Shown: piece after piece, positions 16,882 to 24,473 of the stretch
How the letters are laid out: the number at the start of each line of letters is the position of its first letter
Position numbering within the stretch: position 1 is the first letter of the stretch
Origin: Actinomycetospora sp. TBRC 11914
GTDB taxonomy: Bacteria; Actinomycetota; Actinomycetes; Mycobacteriales; Pseudonocardiaceae
Assembly: GCF_012933465.1 (NCBI RefSeq)
Contig: NZ_JABBND010000008.1
Location: forward strand, 124,001 to 188,000
DNA: 64,000 nucleotides
Reading direction: 5' to 3'
Notes under the pieces: generated by a model
Databases searched by the model: none
Seen by the model: only the letters and a program-made list of their open reading frames with translations
What the model was told of the DNA's origin: nothing
Position numbers and translations under genes: made by a program

Positions 16882-17697
16882 CTAGAAGAGCCCCCGGCGG
16901 GCCCCGACGTCGAGGGCCAGCGTCGAGCCGGTGAGGGCGTCGGCCTCGTCGTCGAGCAGCGTCGCGACCGCCCACGCGACCTGCTCCGCGGTGACCAGCG
17001 CGCCCAGCGGCGACTCGGCCCGGCGCTCGGCGAGGATCTCCTCGACGTCCACGCCGCGGTCGTCGGCGCGGGCCTGCGAGAGCCGTCGCAGCCGGTCGGT
17101 GTCGGCCGGGCCGGGGGCGACGAGGTGGGCGGTCACCCCGCTCGGGCCGTGGTGGTCGGCGAGCTGGCGCACGAGGTTCGCGAGCGCCGCGTTGGTCACC
17201 CCGGCCGCGCAGGTGTGCGGCGAGGGTTCGCTGCCGTAGTGACCGCCGAGCGCCACCAGCCGCGAGCCGGGGCCCAGGCGGTGCGACACCGCGCGGACGA
17301 GCCGCAGCATCCCGCCGACCTTGAGCGCCACCGCGGCGCCGAGCGCGGCCGGGTCGATCGTCGGCAGCGGACCGGCCGCCGGCAGCCCGGCCGCCTGCAC
17401 GACCATCCGCACCGGCAGCCCGACGTCGTCCACGGCCGCGCGGATCGCGTCGACGGCGGCGTCGTCGCCGATGTCGGCGGCACACCCGACGAGGCCCGTC
17501 GCGGGGTCGGGGGCCTTCCGGGCGACCCCGACGACGACGAGGCCCGCGCGGACCAGGCGGGCGGCGATGGCGGAGCCCAGTGCCCCGGAGGCGCCGACCA
17601 CCACGGCGGCCGCGGACCCGCCCGACGGTGTGGCTTTCCGGACGTCCAGCGTCTGCGATGCGACACCGCTGACGTTCCCGCTGACGTTCCCGCTCAC
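16882..17697 (-). CDS. SDR-fold protein lacking the YxxxK catalytic motif
   Basis: 271 residues. The N-terminus is an odd 'VSGNVSGNVSG' encoded by a 12-bp repeat, then a Rossmann start 'AVVVGASGALGSAIAARLVR'. Where SDRs have YxxxK this protein reads 'CAAGVTNAALANLVRQL', so the catalytic Tyr and Lys are both absent, while the C-terminal 'EADALTGSTLALDVGARRG' is normal. It may bind a nucleotide or act as an inactive subunit. The GTG start overlaps the stop of the HAD gene; a start further inside (near Val12) is possible. Confidence 0.75.
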   Translation of the reverse strand: MSGNVSGNVSGVASQTLDVRKATPSGGSAAAVVVGASGALGSAIAARLVRAGLVVVGVARKAPDPATGLVGCAADIGDDAAVDAIRAAVDDVGLPVRMVVQAAGLPAAGPLPTIDPAALGAAVALKVGGMLRLVRAVSHRLGPGSRLVALGGHYGSEPSPHTCAAGVTNAALANLVRQLADHHGPSGVTAHLVAPGPADTDRLRRLSQARADDRGVDVEEILAERRAESPLGALVTAEQVAWAVATLLDDEADALTGSTLALDVGARRGLF

Positions 17698-18362
17698 GCC
17701 GCCGCCCACAGCCCCAGCGCGTCCCGCACCCGCCCGAACGCCACCCCCGGGTCGCGCAGGTCGACCTCGATCGTCACCAGGCCCGCCCGCCGGGCGCCGG
17801 CGCAGTTGCCGGGGATGTCGTCGACGAACACCACCTCGTCCGCCGCGCAGCCCAGCGCCTCGAGCGCGATCCGGTAGGCGCCGGGGTCGGGCTTGAGGAC
17901 CCCGGTGACGGAGCCGTCGACGATCGTGTCGAAGCGGCTCAGCACCGGGTGGTCGGTGAGGTCGGCCTCCCCGTGGAACGCGGCGAGGTCGTTGGTCAGC
18001 GCGGCGACGACGAGCCCGCCGGCGTGGGCGTCGTCCATGAGCGCGACGACCTCGGGGCGGAAGTGCTCGATCCCCTCGACCTCGGGGTAGAGCACCTCCA
18101 TCAGCGCCGGCACCCCGCGGTCCGAGGAGTCCCCCACCAGCGCCGCGTACTCCGCGGCCCGCGCGGCCCAGTAGCCCCGCTCCCGCGAGCGCTCGGCCAG
18201 GACGTCGTCCCACGCCGGGTCGGTCGCCGGTCCGAGCAGCCCGCGGACGTCGGTGAAGGACGCCAGCTCGGGCCGCCGCACCCCGAGCTCGGCCATCCTC
18301 TCGTGGCCCGACGTGAGCAGGACGCCACCGATGTCGAGCAGCAGCGCTCGGGGGGTGCTCAT
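17694..18362 (-). CDS. HAD-superfamily hydrolase (phosphatase-like)
   Basis: 222 residues. Motif I is 'LLLDIGGVLLTSG', where the nucleophile Asp is present but the usual second Asp (DxD) is Gly, as in epoxide-hydrolase-N-like HADs; motif II is 'VAALTNDLAAF'; motif III Lys is in 'GVLKPDPGAYRIAL'; motif IV is 'VVFVDDIPGN'. It likely hydrolyses a phosphate or related bond in the cytoplasm. It is divergent from the phenylphosphate-synthase-like pair with 144 bp between starts, so a dephosphorylation role toward that product is possible but unproven. First gene of the minus-strand operon. Confidence 0.8.
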   Translation of the reverse strand: MSTPRALLLDIGGVLLTSGHERMAELGVRRPELASFTDVRGLLGPATDPAWDDVLAERSRERGYWAARAAEYAALVGDSSDRGVPALMEVLYPEVEGIEHFRPEVVALMDDAHAGGLVVAALTNDLAAFHGEADLTDHPVLSRFDTIVDGSVTGVLKPDPGAYRIALEALGCAADEVVFVDDIPGNCAGARRAGLVTIEVDLRDPGVAFGRVRDALGLWAAA

Positions 18363-18506
18363 GGTCCGCAGGCTAGGACCCCTCCGAACGCCGGCGGTGC
18401 CCCGCCGTTCGCCCGGCCGCAACGTTCCGTCCCCGCGAACGTGTTGCTTGCGTCACTCCTCCGGTTGGATGACGGTCACCCCGATCTCATCGCCGAGGAG
18501 GGTCAG

Positions 18507-20285
18507 ATGGCGAACGTCGTCCCGGTCGACGCCTACAGCACGGGTGAGTGGTACCCCGGGTACAAGCCGGAGTTCTTCGACATGCCGTGGATCGTCGATC
18601 CCGCGGGCCCGTTCCGGCCCGGTGACGAGAACCAGTTCTGGTTCCTCGACTTCCACTGGTCCCGTGGGCTGACGCCCCTGGGCTCGACGCTGTGGAGCGG
18701 CGACGGCTACTGCTGGGGCACCCAGCACGCCGCCGAGACGCTCCCGCTCCCGCCCGGGCGCGGCGTCACCGCCCGGTTCGCCGGCACCCACCTCTACGGG
18801 TCCGCCCTCCCCGAGACCGACCCCCGGGAGATCGAGGCCCGCGCCGGGCGCATCGCGACGAACCTCCCCCACTTCCTCACGAACTACCGCAGCATCTGGG
18901 AGTCCGGGCGCGACGAGCTCGAGAACACCTGGTCGTACTTCCGCGGCATCGACTTCACGAAGGTCCGCGGCGACGAGCTCCCGAACCTCCTCGCCCAGGG
19001 CCGCCGCTACCACAAGCGGGCCATGGAGATCCACTTCGGCGTCATGTACCCGATGCTCGCGAACTTCCTCGGCTTCTACGGGGCCTGCGCGGACATGGGC
19101 ATCAACCCCAACGAGATCGGCAAGTTCCTCCAGGGCGAGGACACCAAGATCATGGAGACCGACCGCAAGCTCTACGAGCTGGCGCTCAAGGCGCGCGCGG
19201 CCGGGCTCGAGGGGGTCTTCCAGGCCCACGACGGCGGGCAGCTGCGCGACGCCCTCGCGCGCCACGGCGGTGCCGCGTCGCTCTGGCTGACCGAGTTCGA
19301 CGACTTCCTGCAGATCTACGGGTGGCGGGCCGAGGCGACGTGCGACGTCGGCGTCCCGAGCTGGATCGAGGACAACACGATCCCGCTCGACCTCGTGAAG
19401 ACGTTCCTGCAGCGTCGGGACCCGCACGACTTCGAGGCGGCCGCGTCGAACGCCTGGGCCGAGCGGCAGGAGGCGATCGAGAACGCCCGCGCCGGGCTGA
19501 CCCGCGAGGAGCAGGCCGTCTTCGACGCCGGGCTCGCGTCCAACCAGGAGGCCAACTTCCCCTGGTGGCAGGACGACCACAACTACTACATCGACCTCAA
19601 GGTCATGCTCCCGCTGCGGTGGGGCTGCCAGGAGCTGGCGAACCGCGTGAAGGCGGACCGCCAGGACGACATGCTCTACCTGTTCTGGCCCGAGCTGCGC
19701 GACGTCGCCAGCGGCGACCGGCCCTACGACGCGGGCCTGCGCGGCCTCGTCGACGCCCGCCGGCAGTACTTCGACCACTGGCACACCCGGCGCAGCGAGA
19801 TGCCGAAGGTGCTGGGGACCATCCCGGAGGCCGTCGAGGACCCGATCCTCATCGAGATCTTCGGGCTGAACCCGCAGTCGATCAAGGCGGTGCAGAACCC
19901 GGAGGCGGCCGAGCAGACCACGATCTCCGGGGTGGCCGCAGCCAAGGGCGTGGCGCGAGGCGTCGCCCGGGTGCTGCAGTCCTCCGACGAGCTCCACCGC
20001 CTCGAGCCCGGCTCGGTCCTGGTGTGCGAGTCCACCTCCCCGAACTGGACCCCGGCCTTCGGCAAGATCGCCGGCGCGGTCTGCGACGGCGGCGGGATGC
20101 TCTCCCACGCCGCGATCGTCGGCCGGGAGTACGGCGTCCCGACGGTGACCGCGACCGGTGTCGCGACCCTGTCCATCGCCGACGGCGACGAGGTGGAGGT
20201 CGACGGCAGCAACGGCGTCGTCACGATCCTCACCAGGGCCGCCGACGTGGCGTCGGCCGTCCGGTCCCCGGAGGTCCCCGCATGA
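18507..20285 (+). CDS. PEP-synthase-like phosphotransferase, large subunit with swivelling phosphohistidine domain (phenylphosphate synthase PpsA-like)
   Basis: 592 residues (~66 kDa). The C-terminal ~90 residues are the PEP-utiliser swivelling domain; His534 in 'CDGGGMLSHAAIVGREYG' is the expected phospho-carrier, and 'VCESTSPNWTPAFGKI' is the typical lead-in. The first ~480 residues ('FWFLDFHWSRGLTPLGSTLW' and onward) resemble the acceptor-binding middle domain of rifampin phosphotransferase and phenylphosphate synthase. No nucleotide-binding domain is present; the next gene supplies it. ATG 18507 follows GAGGAGGG. This size and split match Thauera PpsA/PpsB and the alkylphenol kinase CreHI as I remember them. 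The substrate, presumably a phenol, is inferred. Confidence 0.75.
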   Translation: MANVVPVDAYSTGEWYPGYKPEFFDMPWIVDPAGPFRPGDENQFWFLDFHWSRGLTPLGSTLWSGDGYCWGTQHAAETLPLPPGRGVTARFAGTHLYGSALPETDPREIEARAGRIATNLPHFLTNYRSIWESGRDELENTWSYFRGIDFTKVRGDELPNLLAQGRRYHKRAMEIHFGVMYPMLANFLGFYGACADMGINPNEIGKFLQGEDTKIMETDRKLYELALKARAAGLEGVFQAHDGGQLRDALARHGGAASLWLTEFDDFLQIYGWRAEATCDVGVPSWIEDNTIPLDLVKTFLQRRDPHDFEAAASNAWAERQEAIENARAGLTREEQAVFDAGLASNQEANFPWWQDDHNYYIDLKVMLPLRWGCQELANRVKADRQDDMLYLFWPELRDVASGDRPYDAGLRGLVDARRQYFDHWHTRRSEMPKVLGTIPEAVEDPILIEIFGLNPQSIKAVQNPEAAEQTTISGVAAAKGVARGVARVLQSSDELHRLEPGSVLVCESTSPNWTPAFGKIAGAVCDGGGMLSHAAIVGREYGVPTVTATGVATLSIADGDEVEVDGSNGVVTILTRAADVASAVRSPEVPA

Positions 20286-21430
20286 CGGCGGCACCCGCGG
20301 ACGCCGGGGTGGAGCCCGCCCCCGAGCGGCACAGCTGCGAGGCGATCGCCTGGCTCGACGAGGTCGCGCCCGAGGAGGCGGTGGCGTGCGGCGGCGCCAA
20401 GATGGGCCGCCTCGCCGAGCTGCTCGCCTCCGGGGTCCAGGTGCCGCAGGGCTTCGCGGTCACCGTCGAGGCCTACCGGCGGCACTGCCGGGACTCCGGC
20501 CTCGACGGCCGCATCGACGAGATCCTCTCCCGGGTCGGCCCCGACCCGTCGGACGCCGAGGTCGAGCACGCCTCGGCGGCGGTCCGGGAGCTGTTCGCGT
20601 CGACCCCGATCAGCGAGCACCTCACCGCCCGGCTCACCGAGGCCTACGAGGAACTGTGCCTGCGCTGCGTGGACGTCAACGTCCCGGTCGCGGTCCGCTC
20701 GTCGGCCACGGGCGAGGACGCCGCCGACGCGTCGTTCGCCGGCATCTTCGACACCTACCTCGGCGTCTCGGGCATCGAGCGGGTCCTCGACTCGGTCCGG
20801 CGCTGCTGGGGATCGCTGTTCACGGCACGGGCGCTGGCCTACCGGCTGCGCCGCGGCATCAGCCACCACGACATGCCGATCGCCGTCGGGGTCATCGAGC
20901 TCATCCACGCCCGCGCCTCGGGCGTGGCGTTCTCGGTGCACCCGGTCACCGGCAAGCGCGACCGCATCGTCGTCGAGACCAGCTGGGGCTGGGGCGAGGC
21001 GATCGTGCAGGGCCTGGTGGACCCCGACCACGTCGAGATCGGCAAGGCCGACGGCCGGGTGCTGCGCTACGACGTGGCCCACAAGAAGGTCGTGAGCGCG
21101 TTCGACTTCGCGGTCGGCGCGGTCACCGAGATCGAGATGCCCGCGAAGCTCGCCGACCGGCGGGTGCTCGACGACGAGCAGGTCGGCGCGATCGCGGCCG
21201 CCGTCACCGCGATCGAGGAGCACTACGGGCACCCGGTCGACGTCGAGTGGGTGATCGGGCGGCACCGTCGGGCGGGCGACCCGGTCTGCATCGTCCAGAC
21301 CCGCCCGGTGACCACCGCCGAGCCGGAACCGGCGGTGTCCGCGGCATCTCCTCCCGGCGGCCCGGCCTACGACCCGGTCGCCCTCGCCCAGAAGTACCTG
21401 TTCTCGGGCAGGCCCATCCCGGGCCGGTAG
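20282..21430 (+). CDS. PEP-synthase-like ATP-binding subunit (phenylphosphate synthase PpsB-like)
   Basis: 382 residues (~41 kDa), equal to the N-terminal PPDK/PEP-synthase ATP-grasp domain alone. Visible are the ATP-binding Lys40 in 'GGAKMGRLAELL', 'VPVAVRSSATGEDAADASFA' (residues 134-153), 'GVAFSVHPVTGKRDRIVVET' and the closing 'PVCIVQTRPVTT' that usually leads into the linker. It would transfer the beta-phosphate of ATP to the histidine of the partner subunit (giving AMP and Pi), which then passes it to the acceptor. Starts inside the stop codon of that gene (ATGA), indicating an obligate complex. The C-terminal ~25 residues ('YLFSGRPIPGR') are unusual. Confidence 0.8.
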   Translation: MTAAPADAGVEPAPERHSCEAIAWLDEVAPEEAVACGGAKMGRLAELLASGVQVPQGFAVTVEAYRRHCRDSGLDGRIDEILSRVGPDPSDAEVEHASAAVRELFASTPISEHLTARLTEAYEELCLRCVDVNVPVAVRSSATGEDAADASFAGIFDTYLGVSGIERVLDSVRRCWGSLFTARALAYRLRRGISHHDMPIAVGVIELIHARASGVAFSVHPVTGKRDRIVVETSWGWGEAIVQGLVDPDHVEIGKADGRVLRYDVAHKKVVSAFDFAVGAVTEIEMPAKLADRRVLDDEQVGAIAAAVTAIEEHYGHPVDVEWVIGRHRRAGDPVCIVQTRPVTTAEPEPAVSAASPPGGPAYDPVALAQKYLFSGRPIPGR

Positions 21431-21597
21431 GGCGCCGACGCCGGGGAGAGGTCACGAATCGTCCCGGGAGCGGTGCGCCACACCACCTCCGTGTCACGCG
21501 CGGGGCACCATGGTGGAACCGGCCCGGACGCGAGGCGTCCGACGGGGCGGGGCCGTGACGCGGTACCCGGACGACGACGACTCGGGGGTGTGGGTCG

Positions 21598-22794
21598 ATG
21601 GCACTCGGGCGGGCTCTGCTCGGGGTGATGGTGGCGTTCGCGGTGGCCCTGGCGGCCGTGACCGTCTGGGGCAACGTCCACCGCGCGACGGCCGGGCCCG
21701 GTGCGTCCGGGTCGAGCGCCGAGGCGGAGGCGCCATCGGCGCCCCCGGCCCGGATCACGACGACGCCCGCCGCGGGTGCCACCGGGGTGGCCCCCGCCCA
21801 GCCCGCCGCGGTCCACGTCGCGGACGGCCGGCTCACCGACATCGCCCTCGTCGGGCCAGACGGTGCGGCGGTGCCCGGGCGGCCGCTGCCCGACGGCTGG
21901 ACGAGCACGGCGACGCTCGCCTTCGGCGCGACCTACACGTGGAAGGGCCTCGTCCTCGACGGCAACGGCGCCGCGCAGCCCCTGACCGGCTCGTTCACCA
22001 CGGTGACGCCGCAGCAGAAGATCGGCGCCAACCTCAACATCGGCGACGGCGCCACGGTCGGGATCGCCGCGCCGATCATCGTCCAGTTCGACGGCACCGT
22101 CACCGACAAGGCCGCCGCCCAGCGGGCGCTGTCCGTGCAGACCTCGGTCCCGACGACGGGCTCCTGGGCCTGGCTGCCCGACACCGAGCAGGGCTCCCGC
22201 GCGCACTGGCGGCCCGAGAACTACTGGAAGCCCGGCACCCAGGTCAGCGTGGCCGCGAACCTGCAGGGCGTCGACGTCGGCGGGGGCACCTGGGGCACCG
22301 AGAACGTCACCTCGCACTTCACGATCGGCCGGGCGCAGATCGTGAAGGCCGACGTGAACTCGTTCCACATGCTGGTGGTCGACGGGAACGGCAAGACCCT
22401 CCAGGACGTGCCCGCCAGCTACGGTCTGGGCGCCGATCCGAACCGCAACACGACCAACGGCGTCCACGTCGTGATGAGCAAGCAGCAGACGGTGCTCATG
22501 TCGAACCCGGCGTACGGCTACAACAACGTGCCGGAGCACTGGGCGGTCCGGATCTCCAACAACGGCGAGTTCATCCACGCCAACCCGCTCTCCGAGGGCG
22601 CGCAGGGGAACGAGAACGTGACCCACGGCTGCGTCAACCTCTCCACCCAGGACGCGGAGAACTACTTCAACACCGCGATCTTCGGGGACCCGGTGGAGGT
22701 CACGGGCTCGCCGGTGCCGATGCCGCGCACCGACATCTACGACTGGTCGCTCACCTGGCAGGAGTGGCAGTCGCTGTCGGCCCTGCCGGTGTGA
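21598..22794 (+). CDS. L,D-transpeptidase with Ig-like domains (LdtMt2 type)
   Basis: 398 residues. A membrane-spanning signal/anchor (residues 5-25) is followed by an Ala/Pro linker, two Ig-like domains (about 50-130 and 135-245) and a YkuD catalytic domain with His/Cys motif 'ENVTHGCVNLS' (Cys345) and 'GEFIHANPLSEGAQ'. The 'MPRTDIYDWSLTWQEWQSL' tail is the C-terminal subdomain typical of LdtMt1/LdtMt2. It makes 3-3 cross-links in the peptidoglycan and is a carbapenem target in mycobacteria. Stands alone between the PEP-synthase-like pair and a convergent dynamin-like gene 10 bp away. Confidence 0.95.
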   Translation: MALGRALLGVMVAFAVALAAVTVWGNVHRATAGPGASGSSAEAEAPSAPPARITTTPAAGATGVAPAQPAAVHVADGRLTDIALVGPDGAAVPGRPLPDGWTSTATLAFGATYTWKGLVLDGNGAAQPLTGSFTTVTPQQKIGANLNIGDGATVGIAAPIIVQFDGTVTDKAAAQRALSVQTSVPTTGSWAWLPDTEQGSRAHWRPENYWKPGTQVSVAANLQGVDVGGGTWGTENVTSHFTIGRAQIVKADVNSFHMLVVDGNGKTLQDVPASYGLGADPNRNTTNGVHVVMSKQQTVLMSNPAYGYNNVPEHWAVRISNNGEFIHANPLSEGAQGNENVTHGCVNLSTQDAENYFNTAIFGDPVEVTGSPVPMPRTDIYDWSLTWQEWQSLSALPV

Positions 22795-22804
22795 CCCGGT
22801 CCGG

Positions 22805-24430
22805 TCACGGTGACCGGACGGCGGCCAGGCGGCGCCCGCCCTGGCCGTCGTGCCCGGTCGAGAGCTGCGTGCGGAGCTCGTGGAGCTCGACGAGGCCGGA
22901 CTCGAGCTCCACGACGCGCGCCGCAACGGCGCCGTCGTCGGACGCCGCGGTCCGGACCGCCTCGGCCGCCTGCCGCAGCCGCTCGTCGTTGACGACGGTG
23001 AAGTGGTCCCGCAACGTCCGCTGGACCGCGCGCAGCTGCGTGCGCTGGTCGTCGCCGATCCGGAAGTTGGCCGCGTCGAGCAGCTTCGCCACCGCCACCC
23101 GCCCCTCGGCCCGCCGCCGCTCGAGGGTGCTCCGGCGGTCCTCGAAGAACGTGAAGACGCCGAGCAGCACCCCGGCGGCCACGGAGTAGACGCTGATCAG
23201 CTGCTGGCCGGCGAGGCTGGTGAGGACGCCGACCATGAGGATGCCGCCGTAGGAGCCGCGCACGCTGTTGACGATGCGCGAGAGCAGGCTGCCGCCCCCC
23301 TCCGGCGCCGGCATGGCGGGGAGGCGCCGCAGCGCGTCGTCCGGGTCCTGCACCCGCAGCCGCGGCAGCGCCACCCCGGCCGGTGAGCCCTCGGGGGTGC
23401 CGGTCATCTCGGCGACCACCGTCGTCGCCAGCCCGCTCGCGCGGCTGCGGAGGACCTGGTAGTCGGTGGTGACCGCCGCCCGGACCTGGTCGCGCACCGT
23501 CCTGTCGAACGCGGGCCAGTCCCCGAACGGGTTGCCCTTGGCGACCTGCTCGTCGGCGGACTCCAGCACCTCGCGCAACCGCTCGCGGAGATCGAAGTCG
23601 ACCTGGGCGCCCAGCTCGGTGACACCGTCCGCGAGGGCGATCTGCCAGGCCGTGGAGAGCCGCTGCCGCCGGTCGAGCTCGGCCGAGGCCGCCTGCTGGC
23701 GTCCGCCCGGCGCCGCGGCCTCGCCCTGCAGCCGGGTCAGCTCGGCCGACCACCCCGGCAGCAGCGCCTCGACCACACCGCGGATCTCGGCCAGGGCGGC
23801 GTCGCGGAGCCGGGCGTCGACCCCGCTGTCGACGTGGTCGCGGAGGTACTCCACCAGCTGCGGCACGCCCGAGGCGACCAGCGACGCGTCGTCGTTGCGC
23901 AGCCAGGCGTCGTCGCACATCACCGTCGACACCGGCAGGAGCGGGATCGCCGGGTCGTCGAGCCCGGCGCCCTGGAGCCGCTGCCGGTCGACCGCCTGGA
24001 CCGTGGCCAGGTCCGGGCAGGCCTCGTAGTTGGTCAGCACGGCGACGACCTGGGAGTACTGGGCCCGGAGGCGGGCGAGCGCGTCCAGCTCGACCCGCCC
24101 GTACTCGCGCCGGGCATCGGTCACGAACAGCACCACGTCGACGGCGGTCGGCGGTACCGACCGGCCGGCCCCGGACGAGCCGGGCGCGTCCACGTAGGAC
24201 GCCCCCGGCAACGTCCGGGCCGACACGCGGGCCAGGGACCGGGCCATCGCGCTGCCCGACCCCGCACCGGCACTGACGGCGACGCACACCGGGCGACCGG
24301 CCAGCCACGACCGGACCACCCCGAGCCGCTCCACCAGGTCGGGCCGACCGGCCGCCGTGGCCAGCCGGTCGGCCCGTTCCAGCAGGCGGGAGAGATCACC
24401 GCTGCCGCTCACCGTGGAACGGATCATCAC
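22805..24430 (-). CDS. Dynamin-like membrane protein with degenerate GTPase site (IniC/DynB-like)
   Basis: 541 residues. Order: N-terminal helix, a GTPase-like domain (about 45-200), a long helical stalk, a hydrophobic hairpin around residue 400 ('GGILMVGVLTSLAGQQLISV' plus the following ~20 residues), and a C-terminal coiled helix. The P-loop position reads 'VSAGAGSGSAMARSL', lacking the essential Lys and Ser/Thr of GxxxxGK(S/T); the G3/G4 region survives as 'VVLFVTDARREYG' and 'VAVLTNYEACPD'. It is probably a non-hydrolysing partner in a dynamin pair for membrane remodelling or stress. Directly downstream of the His-rich repeat gene, 43 bp apart, as in the iniBAC arrangement. Confidence 0.7.
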   Translation of the reverse strand: MMIRSTVSGSGDLSRLLERADRLATAAGRPDLVERLGVVRSWLAGRPVCVAVSAGAGSGSAMARSLARVSARTLPGASYVDAPGSSGAGRSVPPTAVDVVLFVTDARREYGRVELDALARLRAQYSQVVAVLTNYEACPDLATVQAVDRQRLQGAGLDDPAIPLLPVSTVMCDDAWLRNDDASLVASGVPQLVEYLRDHVDSGVDARLRDAALAEIRGVVEALLPGWSAELTRLQGEAAAPGGRQQAASAELDRRQRLSTAWQIALADGVTELGAQVDFDLRERLREVLESADEQVAKGNPFGDWPAFDRTVRDQVRAAVTTDYQVLRSRASGLATTVVAEMTGTPEGSPAGVALPRLRVQDPDDALRRLPAMPAPEGGGSLLSRIVNSVRGSYGGILMVGVLTSLAGQQLISVYSVAAGVLLGVFTFFEDRRSTLERRRAEGRVAVAKLLDAANFRIGDDQRTQLRAVQRTLRDHFTVVNDERLRQAAEAVRTAASDDGAVAARVVELESGLVELHELRTQLSTGHDGQGGRRLAAVRSP

Positions 24431-24473
24431 GGACAGGGCGGATCCCCTTCCCGTTCGATGGGTGGTCGGGCGG

